NCBI GenBank assembly: GCA_947260005.1 | Contig: CAMYOL010000040.1 | Coordinates: 8,392-50,946 of the forward strand | Direction: 5' to 3' | DNA: 42,555 bases | DNA from: an uncultured Ectothiorhodospiraceae bacterium | GTDB taxonomy: Bacteria; Pseudomonadota; Gammaproteobacteria; UBA6429; Thiohalophilaceae | Shown: positions 27,801-39,015 of the stretch, in pieces | Layout of the letters: the number at the start of each line of letters is the position of its first letter | Numbering within the stretch: the first letter of the stretch is position 1 | Position numbers and translations under genes: made by a program | The notes under the pieces: model-generated | Database searches by the model: none | What the model saw: the letters and a program-made list of their open reading frames with translations, nothing else | Told to the model about the DNA's origin: nothing

Positions 27801-28312
27801 ATGATCAGTCGGTGATTGTGGCCGGGTTAATTATTGGCATTCGAACTATGAACACGAAAAGGGGTGATCGAATTGCCTTTATTACTCTGGATGATCGCAG
27901 TGCTCGAATCGAAGTGGCTTTATTTTCCGAGGCCTATCAACGCTACCAGGATGTGTTGAGCAAGGATAAATTAGTGGTGATTGAGGGGGAGGTCAGCGTG
28001 GATGATTATTCGGGTGGTTATCGGATGAGTGCCCGAACGCTTTATGACATTGAACAGGCCCGCTCGCATTTTGCCAAGCGGCTCAAAGTAAGCGTGACCG
28101 AACAACGGGCCGCCAATGGTTTTATCCCTGCGCTGCAACATATCTTACAGCCTTTTCGCCAGGGTGGCTGTCCGGTCGTGATTGATTATTTATCCAACGA
28201 GGCTCGGGTTGACCTTCCGTTGGGGCAGGAATGGCGGGTCCAGCCAGCCGATGAGCTATTACACCGGTTGCGGGAATTGGCCGGAGAACAGGACGTCGAA
28301 ATCATCTACTGA
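24863..28312 (+). CDS. dnaE: DNA polymerase III subunit alpha
   Basis: 1149 residues from ATG 24863, close to E. coli (1160); a TTG at 24857 is an alternative adding two residues. It is the replicative polymerase. Order: PHP domain ([20 protein letters not shown]), palm with the catalytic pair in [19 protein letters not shown] and the third Asp in [16 protein letters not shown], fingers with [11 protein letters not shown] and [22 protein letters not shown], a beta-clamp binding region including GQSDMFG, and an OB fold in the last 200 residues. A weak extended -10 (TGCTAAAAT, 24794-24802) may drive it. GC is visibly higher than in the bamA-lpxA region. Confidence 0.98.
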   Translation: [1149 protein letters not shown]

Positions 28313-28354
28313 TATACTAACATCACGTATGAATAGCCAATACAGGGCCCCCAG

Positions 28355-29311
28355 ATGAACCTAAATTTTCTTGATTTTGAGCAACCGATCGCCGAGCTCG
28401 AAGCAAAGATCGAAGAGCTGCGTTATGTAGGCTCCGATAACGAAATCAATATCAGTGAAGAGATCAGCCGACTGCAAAATAAAAGCCGTGATCTCACCAA
28501 GAGTATTTTTACCAGCTTGAAGGCGGCGCAAGTGGCCCAGCTGGCTCGTCACCCGCAACGGCCTTATTTCAAAGACTACATCGATCTTATATTTGAGGAT
28601 TTCGAAGAGCTGCATGGTGATCGTGCCTTTGCTGATGATAAGGCCATCGTGGGTGGCATGGCGCGAATTGAGGGCACTCCCGTTATGTTGATTGGCCAAC
28701 AAAAGGGTCGAGATACAAAAGAAAAGGTGCAACGTAATTTTGGTATGCCACGACCTGAGGGTTATCGAAAAGCACTGCGATTAATGGAGATGGCTGAGAA
28801 GTTTAAATTACCATTGCTCACCTTTATCGATACGCCTGGTGCCTATCCTGGAGTCGGCGCAGAAGAGCGCAATCAAAGCGAAGCGATTGCGCGAAATTTA
28901 TTTGTGATGTCAAAACTACAAACGCCGATCATTAGCACGGTTATCGGTGAAGGTGGTTCAGGTGGTGCGCTGGCAATTGGTGTGTGTGATCGATTGTTGA
29001 TGTTGCAATACAGCACTTATTCCGTGATTTCACCGGAAGGTTGTGCATCAATCTTATGGAAGAGCGCTGATAAAGCAGCCGATGCCGCTGAAGCGATGGG
29101 ATTGACGGCTGATCGTTTAAAAGAACTGGATCTGGTCGATGTTATCGTTGATGAACCGCTTGGTGGAGCGCATCGGGACATGAATGGGATGGCAAATAAC
29201 TTAAAGGCGAGTTTACTTGAAACGCTTGAACATTTAAAAGCGATTCCGGTCGACAAGTTATTAGAGCAACGTTATACACGTCTTATGCAATTTGGGAATT
29301 ACACCGAGTAA
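28355..29311 (+). CDS. accA: acetyl-CoA carboxylase carboxyltransferase subunit alpha
   Basis: 318 residues, nearly the E. coli length (319). It is half of the carboxyltransferase that makes malonyl-CoA. N-terminal helix [20 protein letters not shown], then [20 protein letters not shown], and the active-site region [21 protein letters not shown] and [20 protein letters not shown] with the oxyanion-hole glycines. The dnaE-accA-tilS order matches E. coli closely. It is 42 nt after dnaE, and the tilS ATG is one base after its stop. Confidence 0.98.
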   Translation: MNLNFLDFEQPIAELEAKIEELRYVGSDNEINISEEISRLQNKSRDLTKSIFTSLKAAQVAQLARHPQRPYFKDYIDLIFEDFEELHGDRAFADDKAIVGGMARIEGTPVMLIGQQKGRDTKEKVQRNFGMPRPEGYRKALRLMEMAEKFKLPLLTFIDTPGAYPGVGAEERNQSEAIARNLFVMSKLQTPIISTVIGEGGSGGALAIGVCDRLLMLQYSTYSVISPEGCASILWKSADKAADAAEAMGLTADRLKELDLVDVIVDEPLGGAHRDMNGMANNLKASLLETLEHLKAIPVDKLLEQRYTRLMQFGNYTE

Positions 29312-29312
29312 T

Positions 29313-30662
29313 ATGCATGCTGTTGTTACCTCAATATTATCATCTCTTTTATCATACCAGCGGCTATCCCCAACCCCAAAACGATATGTGATTGCCTATA
29401 GCGGAGGTTGTGATTCGCATGCGTTACTGTGTGCGCTAAATGAACTTCGTCATGAAAATCCACCGCAACTACCATGTTCACAGGTTGTGGCCATCCATAT
29501 TAACCATGGCTTACACGAACAGTCTGATGATTGGGAGCAGCATTGCAAACTCGTTTGTACTGAACTTGCCACCGATTTTATTTCAACTCAGTTAAATTTG
29601 ACGATTCCCAAAGGTGAAAGTCTTGAGGCCTATGCGCGTGCAGCACGTTACGATGCAATAAGAGCGCAGCTCAAGGATGGCGATATGCTATTGCTTGCAC
29701 AACATCAGGATGATCAAGCCGAGACTTTATTGATTCAAACCTTGCGCGGTAGTGGCGTGAAAGGACTGGCGGCGATGCCGGGTTTGGTTTGTTATGGCTC
29801 TACCTGGCAGGCAAGACCCATGTTGTCGCTCACACAAATCGAAATCGAAGAGTATGCGAAGCAACAAAAAATTAATTGGATTAATGACCCGAGCAATGAC
29901 GATGAAAAATTTGATCGGAATTATTTACGTCATCAAGTTATCCCTAAATTAAAACAGCGATGGCCAGCCATGTCGAAAACCCTGTCGCGTGTTGCGAGGC
30001 ACCAGGCCGATACAGATCAGCTTATCACTGAGCTGGCATTATCCGATTGGCATCACTGTAAACAGGATGAATGCACTCAATTAAATATAATCGGCATGAG
30101 CGATCTCAGTCAGGTTCGGCAAAAGAATCTATTACGCTTTTGGATAGGCGAGCAAAATGGTCTTCCCATGCCGGATAGCAAAACTTGTCAGTTGCTGATT
30201 GATCAGGTTATCTCAGCCAGTGTTGATGCTGAGCCCGAGTTACGTTGGGCGGATGTGATGGTACGTCGTTATCGGAATGTTTTGTATGTTGCAAAACAAT
30301 CGAATACGGATGTGCCGATTTGGCAACAGAGTTGGGATCTCTCCAGTCCATTAGCCTTACCCGATGGGAAAAGTTTGAATGTGAGGACAGCCAAGGGGCA
30401 GGGACTGATGCTTCCTGCAGAACAGGCGGCGGTCAATGTGCGTTTTCGCCGTGGTGGGGAAAAATGTCAATTACCTGGCCGTCAGCATCGGCATGAACTG
30501 AAGAAACTGATGCAAGAGTGGGGCGTCCCCCCCTGGCAACGCAATCAGATCCCATTGATCTGTGTTGGCGAACAGGTCGTGCAGATTGTCGGCTTTAGCG
30601 TGTGTGAGCCTTATATCGCCAAGCCAGGTCAGATGGGCGTTGAAATATATATTAATGAATAA
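29313..30662 (+). CDS. tilS: tRNA(Ile)-lysidine synthase
   Basis: 449 residues from ATG 29313; a TTG at 29292 would overlap accA by 20 nt and is less likely. It converts the wobble cytidine of tRNA-Ile(CAU) to lysidine. The PP-loop YSGGCDSHAL lies at about residues 29-38, followed by HINHGLHEQSDDWEQHC, AQHQDDQAETLLIQTLRGSG and RNYLRHQVIPKL, then the substrate-binding domain and a TilS C-terminal domain with FRRGGEKCQLPGRQHRHELK. The initiation of pyrG is 185 nt downstream. Confidence 0.96.
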   Translation: MHAVVTSILSSLLSYQRLSPTPKRYVIAYSGGCDSHALLCALNELRHENPPQLPCSQVVAIHINHGLHEQSDDWEQHCKLVCTELATDFISTQLNLTIPKGESLEAYARAARYDAIRAQLKDGDMLLLAQHQDDQAETLLIQTLRGSGVKGLAAMPGLVCYGSTWQARPMLSLTQIEIEEYAKQQKINWINDPSNDDEKFDRNYLRHQVIPKLKQRWPAMSKTLSRVARHQADTDQLITELALSDWHHCKQDECTQLNIIGMSDLSQVRQKNLLRFWIGEQNGLPMPDSKTCQLLIDQVISASVDAEPELRWADVMVRRYRNVLYVAKQSNTDVPIWQQSWDLSSPLALPDGKSLNVRTAKGQGLMLPAEQAAVNVRFRRGGEKCQLPGRQHRHELKKLMQEWGVPPWQRNQIPLICVGEQVVQIVGFSVCEPYIAKPGQMGVEIYINE

Positions 30663-30678
30663 GAATTACTTATGCCCA

Positions 30679-30779
30679 TTGAAACCGAACGGAAAAACAT
30701 GGACAATAGTTCGGGCTGCACGCTGAAATGTGTGTTCAACTATATGTAGTGTTGGCCCCTTAATAAAGAGCAATATAAG
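30679..30779 (+). promoter_or_regulatory. candidate promoters upstream of pyrG
   Basis: Two sigma-70-like pairs lie in the 185-bp tilS-pyrG gap: TTGAAA (30679-30684), 17 bp, GACAAT (30702-30707); and TTGGCC (30752-30757), 16 bp, TATAAG (30774-30779) followed by a CCCTCG discriminator. The second is nearer to the start codon at 30848. Both are predictions by eye; no coding signal is seen in the gap. Confidence 0.35.
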
Positions 30780-30829
30780 CCCTCGAGCTATGAATGTGTT
30801 GAAAATAGCTCTGAACAAGTAGCAACTAG

Positions 30830-32496
<1,667 letters not shown>

Positions 32497-32497
<1 letters not shown>

Positions 32498-33345
32498 TGG
32501 ATAACCTGTGCGGATTTCAAGTTGGGTTGGAGAAACCTTTCTTTTTGATTGCCGGTCCTTGTGTGATCGAGTCAGAGCAACTTGCGTTAGAAACGGCAAA
32601 TGATTTAAAAACGGTTTGCGCTGAATTAAAAATACCTTTTATTTACAAATCATCCTACGACAAGGCTAATCGAACTTCTGCAAATAGTTTTCGTGGCCTC
32701 GGAATCGAAGAAGGGCTACGAATTTTACAAAAAGTAAAAGATCAGGTGGGTGTGCCGGTTTTAACTGACGTGCATGAAGATACGCCTTTGGACGAGGTGG
32801 CCAGTGTCGTGGACGTTATGCAGACGCCAGCTTTTTTGGTGCGGCAAACGAACTTTATTCAGGCCGTTGCGCGACAGGGTATCCCGGTTAACATCAAAAA
32901 AGGTCAGTTCCAGGCGCCCTGGGATATGCAAAACGTGGTTGAGAAAGCCCGGGCCGTTGGTAACGATCAAATCATGGTGTGTGAGCGGGGCGCGTCATTT
33001 GGATATAACACCTTAATTTCCGATATGCGCGGATTAGCCATCATGCGTCAAACCGGTTGTCCTGTTGTGTTTGATGCGACCCATTCGGTGCAGCAACCCG
33101 GTGGGCAAGGTAATGTGTCCGGCGGACAGCGAGAGTTTGTTCCCGTCTTGGCACGAGCGGCGATGGCGGCCGGCATCTCGGGATTATTTATGGAGACCCA
33201 TCCCAATCCGGAAATAGCGAAAAGCGATGGCCCGAATGCCTGGCCACTCGGAATGATGAAAGATTTATTAGTCGTATTAAAAGAATTAGACGATACGGTT
33301 AAACGACATGAGTTACATGAACAGTCGCTCATGTCTGCTGATTGA
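32497..33345 (+). CDS. kdsA: 3-deoxy-8-phosphooctulonate synthase (Kdo-8-phosphate synthase)
   Basis: 282 residues. It condenses arabinose 5-phosphate and PEP to Kdo-8-phosphate for the LPS inner core. Marks: [79 protein letters not shown] and [20 protein letters not shown]. It is placed between pyrG and eno; enolase supplies PEP, a KdsA substrate. The start shares one base with the pyrG stop. Confidence 0.98.
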
Positions 33346-33353
33346 AACTTTGA

Positions 33354-33409
33354 CAACCTATCCATCTATCCATGGGTTGCGGGAAGCTCTGTATTGATCA
33401 GACTTTCCC
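33354..33409 (+). other. two consecutive hairpins in the kdsA-eno gap
   Basis: CAACCTAT (33354-33361) pairs with ATGGGTTG (33372-33379) over 8 bp with one G-U pair; directly after, GGGAAGCTCTG (33381-33391) pairs imperfectly with CAGACTTTCCC (33399-33409). No T tract follows, so these are not classical terminators. They may be part of the eno leader or a kdsA 3'-end structure. Confidence 0.45.
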
Positions 33410-33454
33410 TAAATGAATAACGGTAATTTAACTAAATAACGAACAGGAAGATAA

Positions 33455-34759
<1,305 letters not shown>

Positions 34760-34770
34760 CGTAGAAAATA

Positions 34771-35061
34771 ATGAAGATACTAACTATCGCCTTAGTCGCC
34801 CTGCTTGCCGTACTCCAATACGATTTATGGATTGGAGAGGGCAGCATGACGGCTGCCTGGCGGTTAGATAATACGATTAGCGAACAAAAACAGCAAAATG
34901 CTCACTTACAGATCCGCAACGAGACATTGGCGGCGGAAGTCAATGACCTCAAATCCGGTTCAGCTGCGATTGAAGAGCGTGCGCGCAGTGAACTGGGTAT
35001 GATCAAAAAAGATGAAACTTTTGTACAGATTATTGAAGATAGCTCTAACACCCAAAAGTAA
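34771..35061 (+). CDS. ftsB: cell division protein FtsB
   Basis: 96 residues, a single-pass inner-membrane divisome protein that forms a complex with FtsQ and FtsL. One hydrophobic segment (residues about 3-20) precedes YDLWIGEGSMTAAWRL, the conserved LWxGxGS motif, and a periplasmic coiled coil (about 28-65). The ending RARSELGMIKKDETFVQIIE is family-typical. It is located between eno and ispD as in E. coli. Confidence 0.94.
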   Translation: MKILTIALVALLAVLQYDLWIGEGSMTAAWRLDNTISEQKQQNAHLQIRNETLAAEVNDLKSGSAAIEERARSELGMIKKDETFVQIIEDSSNTQK

Positions 35062-35063
35062 TT

Positions 35064-35079
35064 ATTGTTTTAAAACAAT
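35064..35079. repeat. 16-bp AT-rich palindrome in the ftsB-ispD gap
   Basis: ATTGTTTTAAAACAAT is its own reverse complement. It lies just after the ftsB stop in a 47-bp AT-rich gap. It could be chance in such composition; no function is assigned. Confidence 0.5.
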
Positions 35080-35108
35080 TCAAAATATCTCATTATTAAA
35101 TTATTACT

Positions 35109-35873
35109 ATGTCTAATACTTCTGTTCGGTCTGATCAATTGAGTTATTGGGCAATTGTTCCTGCCGCAGGCATTGGCAAACGTATGGGTGCTGAATGTCC
35201 GAAACAATACTTATCATTGTCAGGCCGCCCAGTGATAGGTCATACCTTGGATCGTTTAGCCCGGCATCCGTTGATTTCTGAAATTATTGTTGTCTTGGCT
35301 GAAGCTGATTCTTATTGGGGTGAAGTTGATTTAAAAAGCATTTCTAAACCAATAACGACGACGATTGGTGGTAATGAACGATGTGATTCTGTCTTAAATG
35401 GATTGAAGGCAATCGAAGCGAAAGCCAATGAAGATGATTGGGTGCTTGTGCATGATGCCGCAAGGCCCTGTGTTCGTGTGGATGATATTGAACAGCTTAT
35501 CGCGCAATGCAAAGATACTGAAGGTGGCTTGCTGGGTATGCCGGTAAAAGACACCATGAAGGAAGTTGACGATGGGGTTTTTATTAGACAAACATTAAAT
35601 CGTGACCAGATATGGCATGCTTTAACGCCACAAATGTTTCACTACCGTGATTTACGTTTTGCTTTAGAACAGGCATTAAAGTCTGGCCAGACGGTGACTG
35701 ATGAGGCGATGGCAATGGAATTAGCCGGTTTTCGACCTAAACTCATTTCCGCTCATGCAGATAATATCAAAATAACACAGCCCGAAGATCTGGCTTTAGC
35801 AGAATATTATTTAAAACAACAACTGGCACAAAGTACAAATAAACTGGGTAATGGGTTGCTGGATGGGGGTTGA
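35109..35873 (+). CDS. ispD: 2-C-methyl-D-erythritol 4-phosphate cytidylyltransferase
   Basis: 254 residues, third step of the MEP pathway, forming CDP-methylerythritol from MEP and CTP. Marks: IVPAAGIGKRMGAECPKQYL (nucleotide-binding loop), GNERCDSVLNGL, WVLVHDAARPCV, GMPVKDTMKEVD, ALTPQMFHYRDL and TDEAMAMELAG. It is about 18 residues longer than E. coli IspD, through an N-terminal lead of about 12 residues and a C-terminal tail. There is no strong ribosome binding site at the ATG, so a start a few codons later is possible. It is 6 nt from ispF. Confidence 0.97.
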   Translation: MSNTSVRSDQLSYWAIVPAAGIGKRMGAECPKQYLSLSGRPVIGHTLDRLARHPLISEIIVVLAEADSYWGEVDLKSISKPITTTIGGNERCDSVLNGLKAIEAKANEDDWVLVHDAARPCVRVDDIEQLIAQCKDTEGGLLGMPVKDTMKEVDDGVFIRQTLNRDQIWHALTPQMFHYRDLRFALEQALKSGQTVTDEAMAMELAGFRPKLISAHADNIKITQPEDLALAEYYLKQQLAQSTNKLGNGLLDGG

Positions 35874-35879
35874 ATAACT

Positions 35880-36362
35880 ATGAATATTCGTATCGGCAAT
35901 GGATTCGATGCACATCGATTTAAAAAAGGTGGCAAGCTCATTCTGGGCGGTGTTGAGATAGCTCATCATTCAGGGCTGGAAGCTCACTCGGATGGTGATG
36001 TGGTATTGCATGCGGTGTGCGATTCTATTCTTGGTGCCCTGGCCAAAGGTGATATCGGTCAGCACTTTCCAGATAGTTCGGATAAGTTTGCAGGTATAGA
36101 TAGCCGGTTATTATTACGAAAAGTCTATCAAATTATGTCTGACGACAATTATGTTATTGGTAATGTTGATATCACCATTATTGCTCAGGCCCCAAAACTG
36201 GCCGATCATGTTCAGAGCATGTGTGACAACATTGCGCAGGATTTACATGTCAGTCAATCTGCTATTAGTGTCAAAGCCACCACCACAGAAAAAATGGGAT
36301 TCACCGGGCGTGAAGAAGGTATCGCCGTAATGAGTTCCGTGATGATTAATTCTGTTGATTAA
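35880..36362 (+). CDS. ispF: 2-C-methyl-D-erythritol 2,4-cyclodiphosphate synthase
   Basis: 160 residues. This trimeric zinc enzyme cyclises the CDP-ME 2-phosphate. Zinc ligands Asp10 and His12 lie in IGNGFDAHRFKKGG; EAHSDGDVVLHAVCDSILGA carries the signature with another metal His; and KATTTEKMGFTGREEGIAVM is at the C-terminus. ispD and ispF are separate genes, not a fusion. It is followed 10 nt later by truD. Confidence 0.98.
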   Translation: MNIRIGNGFDAHRFKKGGKLILGGVEIAHHSGLEAHSDGDVVLHAVCDSILGALAKGDIGQHFPDSSDKFAGIDSRLLLRKVYQIMSDDNYVIGNVDITIIAQAPKLADHVQSMCDNIAQDLHVSQSAISVKATTTEKMGFTGREEGIAVMSSVMINSVD

Positions 36363-36372
36363 CGATTGATTC

Positions 36373-37407
36373 TTGTCGTTATCCTTACAACAAACTTTCC
36401 CAACGGCATACGCACCGGTTATCGGTCAAGCTAAACTAAAGCAATTTATTGAAGACTTCGTTGTCGTTGAAACGCTTTCATTTCCTTTTAGCGGTGAAGG
36501 TGAACATGGTTATCTGCGAATAAAAAAAACCAATCAAAATACCCAGTGGGTCAGCCAGCGACTTAGTAAACACTTTTCCGTTAAACAACGTGATATCGGC
36601 TATGCCGGTTTGAAAGATCGTCACGCAATAACGACGCAATGGTTCAGTTTACCCTATAAATATCTTGGCGAAGAAAAGTTAGCCGCATTTTCTGAAGAAG
36701 GCATGGAGATACTGGAGCAGCAACGTCATTCAGGTAAATTGCGTAAAGGTGCGATTAAGTATAATTATTTTGAAATCACGCTGCGTGATGTAAATGCCAA
36801 TAAAAAAGATTTAACAGAACGATTAAGTTTAATTAAAGATTTTGGCGTACCCAATTATTTTGATGAACAACGGTTTGGTCGTCAGAGGCAAAATTTAAAT
36901 GCGTTTGTTGATATGATAGGCGGGAGATTTAAACCGAAGCGCGATAAGCAGCGAATCTATACTTCTGCGGCGCGATCCTGGTTGTTTAATCAGGTATTGT
37001 CGGTAAGAGTTGCGCAAAACAATTGGGCGACGGGTTTACCGGGTGATGTTTACATGTTAGATGGCAGTAAAAAAGTGTTTTCGACTGAAGAGCAGGATGA
37101 TGTGTTACGACAACGACTTGTGGAAAATGACATACATCCGACTGCGCCATTATGGGGAGCAGGGGAGTTGACAACAAACCTGGATGCGCGTCAGTTAGAG
37201 CAAACGGTCCTGGATGAGTGGATAGACTGGCGTAAATTCTTGCAAAAGGTTGGACTCAAACAACAACGCCGCGCCACTCGGGTAATCCCTGCTGATTTTG
37301 ATTACGATTATAGCCAAGATCTCAAACAACTTCGATTAGCATTCAAACTTCCCAGTGGCTCTTATGCCACCAACCTGATTCGTGAAATTATAGAGCCTCT
37401 TGCTTAA
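36373..37407 (+). CDS. truD: tRNA pseudouridine(13) synthase
   Basis: 344 residues. It makes pseudouridine 13 in tRNA-Glu. The catalytic Asp is in DIGYAGLKDRHAITTQWFS, preceded by EDFVVVETLSFPFSGEGEHG and followed by NYFDEQRFGRQRQNLNAF. The family's TRUD insertion domain lies in the middle and the C-terminus ends with LPSGSYATNLIREI. The only available start near the conserved N-terminus is TTG at 36373; an in-frame TGA stands 4-6 bases upstream, and no good ribosome binding site is visible, so it may be coupled to ispF. Synteny ispF-truD-surE is conserved, but here truD and surE are separated by three inserted elements. Confidence 0.96.
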   Translation: MSLSLQQTFPTAYAPVIGQAKLKQFIEDFVVVETLSFPFSGEGEHGYLRIKKTNQNTQWVSQRLSKHFSVKQRDIGYAGLKDRHAITTQWFSLPYKYLGEEKLAAFSEEGMEILEQQRHSGKLRKGAIKYNYFEITLRDVNANKKDLTERLSLIKDFGVPNYFDEQRFGRQRQNLNAFVDMIGGRFKPKRDKQRIYTSAARSWLFNQVLSVRVAQNNWATGLPGDVYMLDGSKKVFSTEEQDDVLRQRLVENDIHPTAPLWGAGELTTNLDARQLEQTVLDEWIDWRKFLQKVGLKQQRRATRVIPADFDYDYSQDLKQLRLAFKLPSGSYATNLIREIIEPLA

Positions 37408-37458
37408 TCAAGTTTTTTAACGCTGCTTATTATTTTATCCGTATGGAAATGACCTGAT

Positions 37459-37593
37459 TGTCATCCTGAGGAGTGAAACGACGAAGGATCTTGGGTTGGT
37501 TGCCAGGTAAGATCCTTCGCTCCGCTCCACGTGCTTTGAACCCCTTCGCGGTTCGTGCAGTATTCACTACGCTGCGCTCCGCTTAGGATGACA
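37459..37593. repeat. nested inverted repeat (REP/MITE-like) downstream of truD
   Basis: Outer arms TGTCATCCTGAG (37459-37470) and CTTAGGATGACA (37582-37593) match as inverted repeats at 11 of 12 positions. Inside, CGAAGGATCTT (37482-37492) and AAGATCCTTCG (37509-37519) form a perfect 11-bp inverted repeat with a 16-nt loop. The TGTCATCCTGAG...GAAGGATCTT pattern resembles a palindromic interspersed repeat seen in many bacterial genomes. No open reading frame is supported between the arms. With the following direct repeats it fills most of the 282-bp truD-MCP gap. Confidence 0.75.
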
Positions 37594-37673
37594 GGTTGGC
37601 AGGATGACAGGTTAACTAATTGTTGAAGGTGACTGGTTTAGCAAATCATTCAGGATAATAGGTTAGCTAAAAT
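37585..37673 (+). repeat. degenerate direct repeats (AGGATGACAGGTT family)
   Basis: AGGATGACAGGTT occurs at 37585-37597 and 37601-37613 (period 16). Weaker copies follow: AGGTGACTGGTTTAGCAAAT from about 37627 and AGGATAATAGGTTAGCTAA at 37652-37670, at about 25-bp spacing. The copies start inside the right arm of the inverted repeat, so they look like amplified ends of that element. Confidence 0.65.
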
Positions 37674-37689
37674 TTAGCGGAATAAGATC

Positions 37690-38901
37690 TCAACCTGAGA
37701 TCTTAAACTGATTGATCAATGAATCTAGTTGCGTCGATAACTTGGATAGTTCCGTACTTGCCGCTGTCGTTTGATCGGCGGCGCCGGCGGTATCGTGAGA
37801 AAGCTGACTAATGTTAACAATATTTTTATTCATCTCTTCAGCGACTGAGGTTTGTTCTTCAGCGGCACTGGCGATCATTGCATTCATTTCATTAATCGTG
37901 GTGACGGCACCCGTAATGGCCTCCAGCGACGTAGCGGCTTCTTTAGCCTGTTCGACACCGGCCTGTGCAGAGGTCCGGCCCTGTTCCATCGCATCGACTG
38001 CATTGCGCGCACCGCCTTGTAAGCGCTCGATCATTTGCTGAATTTCCTGCGTTGAGGTTTGTGTGCGACTGGCTAAGGTTCTAACCTCATCAGCGACCAC
38101 GGCGAAACCGCGACCTTGTTCACCGGCACGAGCCGCTTCAATCGCGGCATTCAAGGCGAGCAGATTGGTCTGTTCGGCAATACCTTTGATGACATCTAAT
38201 ACGGTACCAATGTTTTCACTATCATTATCAAGTTGGTGAATGACTTCTGCGGTGCGTTCAACATTATCTGCGAGTTGCTGGATGGCTTGTGATGTTTGCA
38301 TCACAATGGTTTTACCACCTTTGGCTTCGTTGTCCGCATTGTTAGCGGCCTCGGCTGCTGACGAGGCATTGCTTGCCACTTCCTGTACCGTTGCTGCCAT
38401 TTGATTCATTGCCGCGGCGACTTGTTCGGTTTCACTGGATTGGTTTGAAATATTATGACTGGCATTACGCGCGACGGTATCCATTTCTTCTGATGCTGCA
38501 GCAAGTTGGCCAGTCGCGCTGACGATTTGTTGGATCAAGGCTTCAAATTTTTCCACCATCAGGTTGAACGATTCTGCAACGTACTGCATTTCGTCTTTAT
38601 TATTGTTTTCCATCCTCACCGTCATGTCGCCACTACTCATGGTATCAAGTGCCATTCGCAGGCTTGAAAAATTTATATTGATCGAAGCGTTATAGGCCAG
38701 AACGAAATAGCCAAACACGACTATGATTACGCCTGTTACTGCAAACAAGGTATTTTTTAATGCGGCATCCTCAATCCCCACAATTGCTATCCAGCCTAGG
38801 ATAACCATCGGCGTAAGACTCATAATAAACAGGGCAATAATTTTAGCTGTGCTTGGAATACGATTTAAGATGGCGACAGCAGGGGCAAAAACAGGGTTCA
38901 T
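37690..38901 (-). CDS. methyl-accepting chemotaxis protein without a periplasmic sensor domain
   Basis: 403 residues. Two hydrophobic helices (about 20-42 and 51-70) are joined by a loop of only about eight residues, so there is no periplasmic ligand-binding domain. A HAMP-like segment (about 70-123) follows, then a long methyl-accepting coiled coil whose hairpin tip (240-275) reads [20 protein letters not shown] and [15 protein letters not shown]. The C-terminus (LINQFKISG) lacks an NWETF-type pentapeptide. It signals to CheA/CheW; the stimulus might be membrane state, redox or a partner protein. AGGAG precedes the ATG and a sigma-28-like promoter lies upstream. No che or fli gene is in the window. 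Confidence 0.93.
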   Translation of the reverse strand: MNPVFAPAVAILNRIPSTAKIIALFIMSLTPMVILGWIAIVGIEDAALKNTLFAVTGVIIVVFGYFVLAYNASININFSSLRMALDTMSSGDMTVRMENNNKDEMQYVAESFNLMVEKFEALIQQIVSATGQLAAASEEMDTVARNASHNISNQSSETEQVAAAMNQMAATVQEVASNASSAAEAANNADNEAKGGKTIVMQTSQAIQQLADNVERTAEVIHQLDNDSENIGTVLDVIKGIAEQTNLLALNAAIEAARAGEQGRGFAVVADEVRTLASRTQTSTQEIQQMIERLQGGARNAVDAMEQGRTSAQAGVEQAKEAATSLEAITGAVTTINEMNAMIASAAEEQTSVAEEMNKNIVNISQLSHDTAGAADQTTAASTELSKLSTQLDSLINQFKISG

Positions 38902-38950
38902 AGTTATCTCCTAAACGTCAGCAACAGGCTAACTAATTTCATGTTCAGAG

Positions 38951-38978
38951 ATATCGGAAAATGTTCGTGATTACTTTA
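38951..38978 (-). promoter_or_regulatory. sigma-28 (FliA)-like promoter for the MCP gene
   Basis: On the minus strand TAAA (38978-38975), 16 nt, then TCCGATAT (38958-38951). The flagellar sigma-28 consensus is TAAA-N15-GCCGATAA, so the -10 matches at the core CCGATA and the spacer is one base longer. It ends about 50 nt before the MCP start codon. Chemoreceptor genes are usual sigma-28 targets, which supports the prediction. Confidence 0.5.
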
Positions 38979-39015
38979 ATTTAGGTCATATAGGCCTGTG
39001 ATGTGTAAGGGTATA

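Noticed and set aside
30672-30749. 25-codon open frame between tilS and pyrG
   Set aside because: No recognisable product, no clear ribosome binding site, and short enough to be chance; promoter-like pairs overlap it.
33350-33378. eno promoter with TTGACA at 33350
   Set aside because: The -35 is perfect, but no acceptable -10 lies 16-18 bp downstream (TGGGTT), and the region folds into a hairpin.
37459-37673. CRISPR array
   Set aside because: The repeats are few, degenerate and separated by 3-13 nt rather than unique spacers of constant length, and no cas gene is near.
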